A stretch of 64,000 nt of DNA from Frigididesulfovibrio sp031553235 (lineage in GTDB: Bacteria; Desulfobacterota; Desulfovibrionia; Desulfovibrionales; Desulfovibrionaceae), in NCBI GenBank assembly GCA_031553235.1, contig JAVBLS010000007.1, positions 62,001 to 126,000 of the forward strand, read 5' to 3'. Shown in pieces: positions 19,123-26,403 of the stretch. The notes beneath the pieces are model-generated. The model made no database searches. It was not told the origin of the DNA and was given only the letters and a program-made list of their open reading frames with translations. Position 1 is the first letter of the stretch; every line of letters begins with the position of its first letter. The position numbers and the translations under genes were made by a program.

Positions 19123-19488
19123 ATGTTCGGTATCGGCTCCTCGGAGTTTCTCCTCATTATGTTGGTGGCTGTTCTGGTTCTCGGGCCGGAACACTTGCCC
19201 AAGCTTGTCCGCACCTTCGGCAAGGTTATGGCCGATGTGCGTCGGGTGAGCACGGATTTCCAACGTACCATCAACCTGGAAGCCAACCAGGAAGAATACA
19301 GACAGCGGCAAAAAGAGCAAAGGGCCAAGCAACGCAAGGAGCAGGCCGCCCGCCGGGCCGAAGCCGAGGCCGTAGCGGCAGCCGAAGCCGCCGCCGGAAA
19401 CGCGGAGGGCAAACCCGCTGCAGCGGCAGCTGCGGCCGCCGACGAAACGACCGGGCCCGGCGCTCCCGCCGCGGAGAAGCAGGCATGA
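19123..19488 (+). CDS. tatB: Twin-arginine translocase subunit TatB
   Basis: A 121-residue TatA/B family protein. A short N-terminal TM helix (SSEFLLIMLVAVLVLGPEHL) with the Gly-Pro hinge is followed by the amphipathic helix LPKLVRTFGKVMADVRRVS, then a charged, Ala/Glu-rich low-complexity tail. The Glu at the TM start and the long helix favour TatB over TatA. It overlaps tatC by 4 bases (ATGA). No tatA is present nearby, so it must be elsewhere. Tat exports folded periplasmic redox enzymes such as hydrogenases and formate dehydrogenases in these organisms. Confidence 0.93.
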   Translation: MFGIGSSEFLLIMLVAVLVLGPEHLPKLVRTFGKVMADVRRVSTDFQRTINLEANQEEYRQRQKEQRAKQRKEQAARRAEAEAVAAAEAAAGNAEGKPAAAAAAAADETTGPGAPAAEKQA

Positions 19489-20723
19489 GCGACAAGACTC
19501 CTGACGATCACCACCCAACCGGACCGGATGCCGAAGATCGCGATACCGACCTTTCGGCCTCCGATCTCCCCAAGGCCGATGCGCCCGGCGACAAATCCGC
19601 CGAGAGCGCCGAAGAAGGCGCTTCGGCAAGTGATCGGGATGACGCCCGGGAAGTGTTCGCCGCCGACGTCTCCGAAGAGATGCCCGCTACCCTTGATGTC
19701 CCCGCCACAGAGGATAAGCCCGGGAACGACAGGGCCGAGCCCGAAGCCTCCGTCATCCCCGCTGCCTCCGATACCCCCGCTGCCTCCGATACCCCCGCTG
19801 TCCCGGCTACCGAGGACAAGCGCGGGAGTGAGGTCGCCGTCGCGGCCACGGCCTCCGACGCGGTGCTGGCCGCTTCGGGCGTGGCCGACGAGCCCGACGA
19901 GGATGCTGAGGACGATTACGATGACGATGACGACGATGAGGACCCGGATCGTCCCATGACCCTGCGGGATCACCTGCGGGAACTGCGCAAACGTCTGGGC
20001 TTCATCTTCATCTTCATCTTTCTGGGTTTTTGCCTCTGCTGGGCCTGGGCCGAGCCCCTGTTCGACCTGCTCATGGAGCCGTTGCGCAACGCCATGCCGG
20101 CCGCGCGGCAGGAACTCTACTTCAAGCACCCGACCGAGGCCTTTTTCGCCTACATGAAGGTGGCCTTCGTGTCCGGGATGTTTGCGGTCTCGCCGTTGAT
20201 CTTCTACCAAATCTGGGCCTTTGTGGCGCCGGGGCTGCACAAGGAAGAGAAAACCGCCCTGCTGCCCCTGGCCTTTTTCTCGGCCTTCTTCTTTGTGGCC
20301 GGGGCGGCCTTCTGCTACTTCGTCTCCTTCCCTTTCGTCTTCAAATTTTTAATGAGCTACAACTCCGAACACATCAAATCGCTGTTGACCATGGATGAAA
20401 GCCTCGGCTTCGTGCTGCAGCTTCTTGTGGCCTTCGGCGTTGTCTTTGAGATGCCGCTGTTCGTCTTTTTCCTGGCCAGACTCGGCCTGGCCACGGCCGA
20501 ATGGATGCGTAAGATGCGGCGCTATGCCGTTCTGGCCTGCGTGATCCTCGCGGCCTTTCTCACCCCGCCGGACGTGATGTCTCAATTGCTCATGGCCGGT
20601 CCGCTGCTTATTCTGTATGAGTTGAGCATCGTGGTCGCCGCGGTATTCGGCAAAAAATGCCCGGCAGCCGAAGGGGACGAGGAAGAAGACAACACCCCCA
20701 CCCTGCCGCTGCAGGGGGCGTAA
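19485..20723 (+). CDS. tatC: Twin-arginine translocase subunit TatC with long acidic N-terminal extension
   Basis: A 412-residue protein. The TatC core begins near residue 158 (MTLRDHLRELRKRL) and has the six expected TM segments, with family motifs FKHPTEAFFAYMKVAF, FVAPGLHKEEK and FGVVFEMPLF. It is the Tat signal-peptide receptor. Residues 1-157 are an unusual cytoplasmic extension rich in Asp, Glu, Ser, Pro and Ala; it ends in an Asp-rich run and contains a duplicated hexapeptide (AASDTP twice). Standard TatC is about 250 residues. Because the ATG overlaps tatB and the extension is in frame, I take it as translated; an internal start at residue 158 is the alternative. Confidence 0.93.
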   Translation: MSDKTPDDHHPTGPDAEDRDTDLSASDLPKADAPGDKSAESAEEGASASDRDDAREVFAADVSEEMPATLDVPATEDKPGNDRAEPEASVIPAASDTPAASDTPAVPATEDKRGSEVAVAATASDAVLAASGVADEPDEDAEDDYDDDDDDEDPDRPMTLRDHLRELRKRLGFIFIFIFLGFCLCWAWAEPLFDLLMEPLRNAMPAARQELYFKHPTEAFFAYMKVAFVSGMFAVSPLIFYQIWAFVAPGLHKEEKTALLPLAFFSAFFFVAGAAFCYFVSFPFVFKFLMSYNSEHIKSLLTMDESLGFVLQLLVAFGVVFEMPLFVFFLARLGLATAEWMRKMRRYAVLACVILAAFLTPPDVMSQLLMAGPLLILYELSIVVAAVFGKKCPAAEGDEEEDNTPTLPLQGA

Positions 20724-20727
20724 GTAA

Positions 20728-20754
20728 AGAGCATTTTCAAAGTGAAACTGCTCT
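20728..20754. repeat. Solo palindrome of the dispersed repeat family
   Basis: AGAGCATTTTCA and TGAAACTGCTCT pair (one mismatch) around a 3-nt loop. It lies 5 bases after the tatC stop, and its last base abuts the AAGGAGG of hisB. There is no core sequence here. Confidence 0.7.
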
Positions 20755-20764
20755 AAGGAGGAGC

Positions 20765-21355
20765 ATGGAACGATCGGCCGACTGCAAGAGGACCACCAAA
20801 GAAACAGACATCTCCCTGTCGCTCTGCCTGGACGGCCGGGGAGCAACGGATATTTCCGTCGGCTTCGGTCTGGCCGATCACTTCCTCACCCTCCTGGCCC
20901 ACTGGGCCCGCTTCGACCTGACCCTGCGCTGCAAGGGCGATCTCGAAGTGGACGCCCACCATACCGTGGAAGACATCGGCCTTTGCCTGGGCACGGCCCT
21001 GGCAAAGGCCTTGGGCGACAAAGCCGGCATCGTCCGCAGCGGGTTTGCCCGGGTGCCCATGGACGAGGCCCTGGCCGAGGTGTGCGTCGATTTTTCCGGC
21101 CGGCCCTTTCTGGTCTGGCGCGGCGCGGAGTTGCTGCCTCCGGTCATGGCCGGGGAAGAAAGCGACGTCTGGCGCGAGTTCTTCAAATCCTTGGCCGCCG
21201 CCGCCGGGATCAATCTGCACATCGCTTTTCTTTACGGCCAAAACGGCCACCATTTGCTGGAATCCGCCTGCAAAGGCCTTGGCTTGGCCGTACGGACGGC
21301 CGTGACCCGATCCGGCACAGAAATCCTTAGCACCAAAGGGAGTTTAGACCGATGA
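20765..21355 (+). CDS. hisB: Imidazoleglycerol-phosphate dehydratase
   Basis: A 196-residue HisB, which dehydrates imidazole glycerol phosphate in histidine synthesis using two Mn sites. Both metal-binding repeats are visible: DAHHTVEDIGLCLG in the first half and NGHHLLESACKGLG in the second. It is the monofunctional form, without a histidinol-phosphatase domain. AAGGAGG lies six bases before the ATG. Its stop overlaps the next gene (ATGA at 21352). Confidence 0.96.
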   Translation: MERSADCKRTTKETDISLSLCLDGRGATDISVGFGLADHFLTLLAHWARFDLTLRCKGDLEVDAHHTVEDIGLCLGTALAKALGDKAGIVRSGFARVPMDEALAEVCVDFSGRPFLVWRGAELLPPVMAGEESDVWREFFKSLAAAAGINLHIAFLYGQNGHHLLESACKGLGLAVRTAVTRSGTEILSTKGSLDR

Positions 21356-21990
21356 ATTCTTCACCGATCCGGCTGCTTCTGGCCGCCGTCCTGCTCACGG
21401 CCCTGTCCGCCTGCACCACTCCCAAGCAACCGCCCCTGCCGGTGGGCAACCTGACCATCGGCGTGGCCTACTATACCCAGCCGCACAGCACCGCGGATCT
21501 CATGGCCGGCTATATGACCGAAGATACTCCGCGCATTGACCAGGAGATTCTCGGCCAGATGGATGTCCTGCTGGCCCAGACCCTGCGCGAGAAAACCAAG
21601 CGCTCCTATGGCGGCAGCAAATCCGCCCTGGAATGCGAGAAGACCGTGCAGGCCACCGAGGGCAACCGCGCCGCTTTGCGCCGCTGGTCTGCCATCGGCC
21701 GTTGCATGGGCGTGGACCTGCTGATCGTGCCCCAACTCATCGAATGGCGCGAGCGTGACGGCGGCGACTACGGCGTGGTTACCCCGGCCAAGGTGGTCAT
21801 GGACACCTTCGTCATCGATGTACGCAACGAATCGCTTGTCTCCCGCTCCCGCTTTGATGAAACCCAGTCTTCCCTGAGCTCCAACCTTCTGGAAGCAAAC
21901 AAGTTCGTCAAGCGCGGCGGCAAGTGGGTTATGGCCAAGGATCTGGCCCAGGAAGGCCTGGACAAGGCGGTAAAGGATCTCGGCCTGTGA
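21352..21990 (+). CDS. Putative lipoprotein encoded between hisB and hisA
   Basis: A 212-residue protein with a signal peptide and a lipobox LSAC (Cys21), so probably lipid-anchored in the envelope. The mature part holds GVAYYTQPHSTADLMAGY early and CMGVDLLIVPQLIEWRERDG in the middle, a pattern reminiscent of small outer-membrane assembly lipoproteins with a single alpha/beta domain. I do not recognise a named family. It overlaps hisB (ATGA) and hisA (GTGA), so it is co-translated with two histidine enzymes although nothing in it suggests a role in that pathway. Confidence 0.85.
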   Translation: MNSSPIRLLLAAVLLTALSACTTPKQPPLPVGNLTIGVAYYTQPHSTADLMAGYMTEDTPRIDQEILGQMDVLLAQTLREKTKRSYGGSKSALECEKTVQATEGNRAALRRWSAIGRCMGVDLLIVPQLIEWRERDGGDYGVVTPAKVVMDTFVIDVRNESLVSRSRFDETQSSLSSNLLEANKFVKRGGKWVMAKDLAQEGLDKAVKDLGL

Positions 21991-22724
21991 TCATCTTTCC
22001 CGCCGTGGATATCAAGGACGGCCGTTGCGTTCGTTTGAAAAAGGGCCTGGCCGACGAGGTCACCGTCTTTTCACACGATCCGGTGGAAGCGGCTCTGCAC
22101 TGGCAAAAGCAGGGAGCCCGCCGACTGCACCTGGTGGACCTGGACGGCGCCTTTGCCGGCGAGCCGGTCAACCTGCCGTTGATCACGAAAATATGCGCCG
22201 CTCTGTCCATTCCCGTCCAGATGGGCGGGGGCATCCGCAACCTGGATACGGCCAAGGCCTACATCGACGCCGGCGTGAACCGGCTGATTATCGGCACCAT
22301 GGCCCTGGAAAACCCCACTCTATATTCGGCCATCAGTTCGGCCCTGCCCGGCCGGGTGGGCGTCTCGCTTGATACCGTGGGCGAACGGCTGCGTACCAGG
22401 GGCTGGGTGGAAGATTCCGGCCGGACCATCTTCGAGGTTCTGCCGCGTCTGCAGCAACAGGGCACGGCCTTCATCATCCACACCGACATCGAACGCGACG
22501 GCATGCACAGCGGCCTGAACCTGCCGTTGCTGACCGCCCTGTGCGCCCAAAGTCCCGTGCCGGTCATCGCGGCCGGCGGCGTTTCCACCATGGAAGACAT
22601 TAAAGCCCTCAGGCCCCTGGCCGACGGCGGCAGGCTTGAAGGGGCCATCACCGGCCGGGCTCTGTACGAGGGCACCCTGGACCTGCGGGAAGCCATGGCC
22701 TGGCTGGCTGCAGCCGCGCTCTGA
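21987..22724 (+). CDS. hisA: Phosphoribosylformimino-AICAR ribotide isomerase HisA
   Basis: A 245-residue (beta/alpha)8 isomerase of histidine synthesis that opens ProFAR to PRFAR by an Amadori rearrangement. The first catalytic Asp is in FPAVDIKDGRCVRLKKG and the second in HTDIERDGMHSG. Phosphate-binding glycines are in MGGGIRNL and AAGGVSTMEDI. The start is GTG 21987, overlapping the lipoprotein stop. A hairpin terminator follows. Confidence 0.95.
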   Translation: MIIFPAVDIKDGRCVRLKKGLADEVTVFSHDPVEAALHWQKQGARRLHLVDLDGAFAGEPVNLPLITKICAALSIPVQMGGGIRNLDTAKAYIDAGVNRLIIGTMALENPTLYSAISSALPGRVGVSLDTVGERLRTRGWVEDSGRTIFEVLPRLQQQGTAFIIHTDIERDGMHSGLNLPLLTALCAQSPVPVIAAGGVSTMEDIKALRPLADGGRLEGAITGRALYEGTLDLREAMAWLAAAAL

Positions 22725-22752
22725 GTCGCCCGTCCGGCAGCGTCGCGAAATT

Positions 22753-22787
22753 CGCCCCGGCCCCCAAAGGCCGGGGCGTCCCTTTTG
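22753..22787 (+). terminator. Terminator after hisA
   Basis: A perfect 10-bp GC stem (22753-22762 / 22769-22778, 6-nt loop) is followed by TCCCTTTT. Confidence 0.75.
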
Positions 22788-22810
22788 ACAGCTGCAGCGG
22801 CAGGCAAACC

Positions 22811-22920
22811 GGCTCCGCCCGACCGACGCAGGCCGGGCGCCCCTGGGGCAAGACGGCTGCGGCCGGTCCAGGCAAAATGACCCCGGCCGAGGGCTCCGGC
22901 CGACCGACGCAGACCGTGCG
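22811..22920. repeat. Imperfect direct repeat between hisA and greA
   Basis: Two 29-base units (22811-22839 and 22892-22920) share GGCTCCG-CGACCGACGCAG-CCG-GCG with few changes and lie 81 bases apart. The flanking CAGGCAAA is also repeated. No coding role is seen. Confidence 0.5.
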
Positions 22921-22947
22921 GCCACGGCGAGGCGCCCGCTCCACGGC

Positions 22948-22976
22948 TTGACCTTTCAGCCGTTCCGGCCTATAAA
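22948..22976 (+). promoter_or_regulatory. Sigma-70 promoter of greA
   Basis: TTGACC (22948-22953), a 17-base spacer and TATAAA (22971-22976). The start would be near 22983, giving an 85-base leader. Confidence 0.75.
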
Positions 22977-23014
22977 TTGCCAAACACGGGATCGAACATA
23001 TATTGCGACCTGGC

Positions 23015-23044
23015 CGTCCAGAGGCGTTTGTCTCTGGACGTTTT
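23015..23044 (+). terminator. Leader hairpin/attenuator upstream of greA
   Basis: A perfect 9-bp stem (23015-23023 / 23032-23040, 8-nt loop) with TTTT at 23041-23044 lies between the greA promoter and its ATG. This arrangement fits a premature stop giving a short leader RNA. E. coli greA also has a leader terminator; conservation of the mechanism is inference. Confidence 0.6.
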
Positions 23045-23067
23045 CATACTGCAACGAGGTAGACGAC

Positions 23068-23562
23068 ATGGAATCCATCCCCATTTCCGTTGAGGGCTTC
23101 GAGCGCCTCAAAATTGAGTTGGAACGCCTGAAAAGCGAACGTCCGGGCGTCATTCAGGCCATCAAGGAAGCGCGTGAAGAAGGCGACCTCAGCGAGAACG
23201 CCGGCTATGACGCGGCCCGCGAACGCCAAGGCATGCTGGAAGCAAAAATAACGTATATAGAATCACGCATGGCTCGATTTAATGTGGTCAATACAGCCAC
23301 GCTCTCCGGCAAAAAGGTCATCTTCGGAGCGACCGTCGAGCTTCTCGATCTCGACACTGAGGAAGAACGCCGCTATACGCTGGTCGGCCCGGATGAAACG
23401 GAATTCGCCGGCAAAGGGGCCATCTCGGTCTTTTCTCCCGTGGGACGGTCCCTGCTCGGCAAGGAAGTGGGCGACGAAGCCGCCGTGGATGCGCCCAGAG
23501 GGAAAATTCTTTACGAGATTACCGATCTGGCCTTTCACGGTCCCTTTGTAGCTCTCACATAA
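23068..23562 (+). CDS. greA: Transcript cleavage factor GreA
   Basis: A 164-residue GreA, which enters the RNA polymerase secondary channel and stimulates cleavage of backtracked transcripts. The N-terminal coiled coil starts near EGFERLKIELERLK, and the acidic tip is EEGDLSENAGYDAARE. The C-terminal FKBP-like domain ends DEAAVDAPRGKILYEITDL. The ATG at 23068 gives the family N-terminus; an AACGAGG stretch lies upstream. The promoter and a leader hairpin are visible before it. Confidence 0.96.
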   Translation: MESIPISVEGFERLKIELERLKSERPGVIQAIKEAREEGDLSENAGYDAARERQGMLEAKITYIESRMARFNVVNTATLSGKKVIFGATVELLDLDTEEERRYTLVGPDETEFAGKGAISVFSPVGRSLLGKEVGDEAAVDAPRGKILYEITDLAFHGPFVALT

Positions 23563-23621
23563 GAATAAACTGATTTTTCCGTTGACGCCGATCATTATCA
23601 GGAGTAATTATTAAGAAATCA

Positions 23622-23650
23622 TTGACGCGTTAGGAACGGGAAGGTATGCA
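23622..23650 (+). promoter_or_regulatory. Candidate promoter(s) of dfx-rub
   Basis: TTGACG (23622-23627), a 17-base spacer and TATGCA (23645-23650). A second pair, TTGACG (23582-23587) and TAATTA (23605-23610), also has 17-base spacing just upstream, so tandem promoters are possible. Confidence 0.45.
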
Positions 23651-23690
23651 AACACATATCAACCCTTAAATGTGAGCCCAGGAGGAATCC

Positions 23691-24065
23691 ATGGCCAACA
23701 TGCTCGAAGTCTACAAGTGCGCCGTCTGTGGGAATATTGTCGAGGTGCTTCAAGGTGGAGCGGGCGACCTGGTCTGCTGCGGCGAACCCATGAAGCTGAT
23801 GAAAGAAGGCACCACCGACGGCGCCAAAGAAAAGCATGTGCCGGTGGTGGAAAAGACCGCCAACGGGTACAAGGTGAAAGTGGGAGCCGTGGCCCATCCC
23901 ATGGAGGCCGCCCACTGGATCCAATGGATAGAACTGGTTGCCGACGGTATCTCCTACACCCGCTTCCTGAAGCCCGGCGACGCTCCTGAAGCCGAATTCT
24001 GTGTGGGTGCCGCCAACGTCACCGCCCGCGAGTACTGCAACCTGCACGGCCACTGGAAGGCCTAA
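23691..24065 (+). CDS. dfx: Desulfoferrodoxin (superoxide reductase)
   Basis: A 124-residue class I desulfoferrodoxin (rbo), which reduces superoxide to peroxide in anaerobes without making oxygen. The N-terminal desulforedoxin-like FeCys4 centre I has YKCAVCGN and LVCCGEP. Centre II (Fe-His4-Cys) is in KHVP, HPMEAAHWIQWIEL and YCNLHGHWK. CAGGAGG precedes the ATG. Rubredoxin, its electron donor, follows after 14 bases, and roo lies downstream. Confidence 0.97.
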   Translation: MANMLEVYKCAVCGNIVEVLQGGAGDLVCCGEPMKLMKEGTTDGAKEKHVPVVEKTANGYKVKVGAVAHPMEAAHWIQWIELVADGISYTRFLKPGDAPEAEFCVGAANVTAREYCNLHGHWKA

Positions 24066-24079
24066 TCTCGGAGACCTCA

Positions 24080-24238
24080 ATGAAAAAATATGTCTGCACT
24101 GTTTGCGGCTATGTCTATGACCCCGCCGAAGGCGACCCCGACGGCGGTATCGCTCCCGGCACTCCCTTTGAAAAAATTCCCAATGACTGGGTGTGTCCGG
24201 TCTGCGGCGCCGGCAAGGCCGATTTCGAACCGGAATAG
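24080..24238 (+). CDS. rub: Rubredoxin
   Basis: A 52-residue rubredoxin starting MKKYVCTVCGYVYDPAEGD and closing with DWVCPVCGAGKADFE; the two CxxCG pairs bind one Fe. It is a small cytoplasmic electron carrier that feeds desulfoferrodoxin, rubrerythrin and ROO. Length and spacing are canonical. A strong terminator follows. Confidence 0.96.
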   Translation: MKKYVCTVCGYVYDPAEGDPDGGIAPGTPFEKIPNDWVCPVCGAGKADFEPE

Positions 24239-24261
24239 GCCGGCATAACGGTTCCGCCAAT

Positions 24262-24287
24262 GGCCCCTCCCCGGAGGGGCCTTTTTG
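24262..24287 (+). terminator. Terminator of dfx-rub
   Basis: GGCCCCT (24262-24268) pairs with AGGGGCC (24275-24281), followed by TTTTT (24282-24286). It separates dfx-rub from roo, so roo should have its own promoter or depend on read-through. Confidence 0.88.
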
Positions 24288-24348
24288 CTCCCGCGACCTT
24301 TTCGCTCAATCTCGCGGCACTACTTGATGCCGCAACAAAGGATGTTTG

Positions 24349-25560
24349 ATGAAACCTCTGGAAATTAAAAAAGACGTCTTCTGGGTGGGCGCCGTCGACT
24401 TTGAAAGCCGCGACTTTCACGGCTACTCCCTTTCCCCGCGCGGCACCACCTACAACGCCTATGTGATCAAGGACGAAAAGACCGTGCTTTTCGACACAGT
24501 CAAGGCCCCTTTCGTCCAGACTATGCTTTGCCGGCTGGCCCATGTGGTCGAGCCCCAGAAGGTCGACTACATCGTGGTCAACCATGTCGAGCTGGATCAC
24601 TCCGGCGCCCTGCCTGAAATCATTGCCGCCTGCCGACCGGAGAAAATTTTTACCTCTCCCATGGGCCAAAAAGCCATGGAGGCCCATTTCGACACCACCG
24701 GCTGGCCTGTTCAGGTGGTCAAAACCGGCGACTCCATCTCCATCGGTAAGCGCAGCATCCACTTCATGGAAACCCGGATGCTTCACTGGCCCGACAGCAT
24801 GTGCTCGTATATTCCCGAAGACAAGCTGCTGATCAGCAACGACGCCTTCGGCCAGAACATCGCCTCCTCCGAACGCTTCAGCGACGAAATCGACCGTGCC
24901 GCCATGGAACACGCCATAACCGAGTATTACCACAACATCGTTCTGCCCTATTCCCCGCAGGTGCTGAACGTCCTCGGCCAGGTCAAAGAGAAGAAGCTTG
25001 AAATCGAGATGATCGCCCCGGATCACGGCCTGATCTTCCGCAACCGCGAAGAAGTGGCTTACGTCCTCAACACCTACGAGCGTTTTGCCCTGCAAAAGCC
25101 CAACAAACGCGCAGTAATCGTCTACGATACCATGTGGCACAGCACCGAAAAAATGGCCTACTCCGTGGCCGAAGGCCTGTCTTCCGTCGGCGTGCCCTAC
25201 CGAATCATGGATCTCAAACACAACCACCACAGCACCGTTATGACCGAACTGGCCCGTTGCGGCTTGGTGGTTGTGGGGTCGCCCACGCACAACAACGGCA
25301 TTCTGCCCGAAGTGGCTAAAATGCTCACCTACATGAAAGGTCTGCGGCCGCAAAACCGCATCGGCGGCGCCTTTGGCTCCTTCGGCTGGTCCGGGGAATG
25401 CGTGAAGATCATCGCCGATTGGCTGGCCGGCATGGGCATGGATATGCCTGTCGAGCCGGTTAAAAACAAATTCGTGCCCAAGCACGACGCGATCAAAGCC
25501 TGCTATGAAATGGGCCGCGGCCTCGGCCAGGCGCTGATCGCCAAGTGCCTGGAAAAATAA
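24349..25560 (+). CDS. roo: Rubredoxin:oxygen oxidoreductase (flavodiiron protein)
   Basis: A 403-residue A-type flavodiiron protein that reduces oxygen to water (some members reduce NO) with electrons from rubredoxin. The N-terminal metallo-beta-lactamase-like domain has the diiron motif HVELDH and the later HWPDSM and APDHGL ligand segments. The C-terminal flavodoxin domain starts AVIVYDTMWHSTEKMAYS and contains VGSPTHNNGILP and FGSFGWSGECVK. AAAGGA lies upstream of ATG 24349 (a TTG directly before it is also in frame). With dfx, rub and rbr it forms the oxygen-defence set of the window. Confidence 0.96.
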   Translation: MKPLEIKKDVFWVGAVDFESRDFHGYSLSPRGTTYNAYVIKDEKTVLFDTVKAPFVQTMLCRLAHVVEPQKVDYIVVNHVELDHSGALPEIIAACRPEKIFTSPMGQKAMEAHFDTTGWPVQVVKTGDSISIGKRSIHFMETRMLHWPDSMCSYIPEDKLLISNDAFGQNIASSERFSDEIDRAAMEHAITEYYHNIVLPYSPQVLNVLGQVKEKKLEIEMIAPDHGLIFRNREEVAYVLNTYERFALQKPNKRAVIVYDTMWHSTEKMAYSVAEGLSSVGVPYRIMDLKHNHHSTVMTELARCGLVVVGSPTHNNGILPEVAKMLTYMKGLRPQNRIGGAFGSFGWSGECVKIIADWLAGMGMDMPVEPVKNKFVPKHDAIKACYEMGRGLGQALIAKCLEK

Positions 25561-25589
25561 CGGCACGCAGCGAAAATAGCGAAGACTCC

Positions 25590-25622
25590 GCGGGGGAAGA
25601 AGGAAAAAAACTTTTCCCCCGC
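25590..25622. terminator. Terminator-like hairpin after roo
   Basis: GCGGGGGAA (25590-25598) pairs with TTCCCCCGC (25614-25622); A7 and T4 runs lie inside the loop and stem. There is no T-run after the stem. Confidence 0.5.
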
Positions 25623-25642
25623 CACGCCTGCCTTAAATCTTC

Positions 25643-25760
25643 TTAGAGCAGTTTACGCTTCAAATAGTCGCTTAACGGCGGGCAAAGCCCGCCTACGCCT
25701 ATTTTGCAGCAAGGATTTGCCGACAAATCCTTGCGAGCATTTCAAGTGTGAAATGCTCTA
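25643..25760. repeat. Variant member of the dispersed repeat family with three hairpins
   Basis: Begins TTAGAGCAGTTT and ends in a perfect 10-bp palindrome GAGCATTTCA-AGTG-TGAAATGCTC (25735-25758). Inside are a 7-bp stem (25677-25683 / 25687-25693) and an 11-bp stem (25709-25719 / 25724-25734). The family core is absent, so this is a different subtype sharing only the ends. Confidence 0.65.
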
Positions 25761-25840
25761 GATTTTTTCTTCATTGCCCCCATACGGGGACATTCTTATT
25801 TTGATGACAGATGCTCCGGGCCAACTTATGGAGGTACGTC

Positions 25841-26362
25841 ATGAGCCTGCCCTTGATTGCGCCGCAAGAAGCCGCCCGACGGCTGGCCGAAAATTCTCTT
25901 GTTGCCGTCGATATTCGGGAAACCGAGGAATACCGCGGCCTGCGTCTGCCCGGCGCCCGACTGCAGCCGCTGTCGGTCTTAGGCCGACTGCCGGCCGACG
26001 CCGACCCGGAACAACCGGTGGTCTACTTCTGCCGCTCCGGCAATCGAACCAAAGCGGCCGAAGCCCAACAGGCCGCCAGGGGCCACACGGAGGCCCATAT
26101 TCTTGCCGGCGGCCTGCAGGCCTGGGTGGACGCCGGGCTGCCCGCGGAACGCAATGACGTTCCTTTGTCCTTGGAACGTCAAGTGCGCATCGGCGCGGGC
26201 GGGCTGGTGCTGCTCTTTGTGCTGCTGGGCTGGGCGGTTGCCCCCGGCTTTTACGCTTTGGCCGGCCTGATCGGCGCCGGGCTGGTCTTTGCGGGAGTCA
26301 CCGGCTTTTGTGGCCTGGCCCGTTTCCTGGCCATGATGCCCTGGAACAGGAAAACAGAATAA
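25841..26362 (+). CDS. Membrane-bound rhodanese (YgaP-like)
   Basis: A 173-residue protein with a rhodanese domain (about 1-110; VDIRETEEYRGLRLPGA and the active-site Cys loop FCRSGNRT) fused to a C-terminal two-helix membrane domain (about 115-165; VLLFVLLGWAVAPGFYALAGL). Same architecture as E. coli YgaP, a membrane sulfurtransferase. The active loop Cys is present, so persulfide transfer is plausible. GGAGGT precedes the ATG. It is a single gene between a repeat and the convergent mobB. Confidence 0.9.
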   Translation: MSLPLIAPQEAARRLAENSLVAVDIRETEEYRGLRLPGARLQPLSVLGRLPADADPEQPVVYFCRSGNRTKAAEAQQAARGHTEAHILAGGLQAWVDAGLPAERNDVPLSLERQVRIGAGGLVLLFVLLGWAVAPGFYALAGLIGAGLVFAGVTGFCGLARFLAMMPWNRKTE

Positions 26363-26403
26363 CTTCAGGGCGGTGTCGGTCGACTCCGCCCGCTACCGGG
26401 GGC

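Noticed and set aside
19765..19802. Tandem 18-base repeat as a CRISPR or VNTR
   Set aside because: Only two units, in frame inside the TatC acidic extension; better explained as low-complexity coding sequence.
23582..23618. PerR-like box upstream of dfx
   Set aside because: Only a short ATTA/TAAT symmetry is visible; it does not match the TTATAAT-n-ATTATAA pattern.
25643..25760. Three-hairpin block after roo as a CRISPR or riboswitch
   Set aside because: No regular spacer pattern and no downstream coupling; its ends match the dispersed repeat family.
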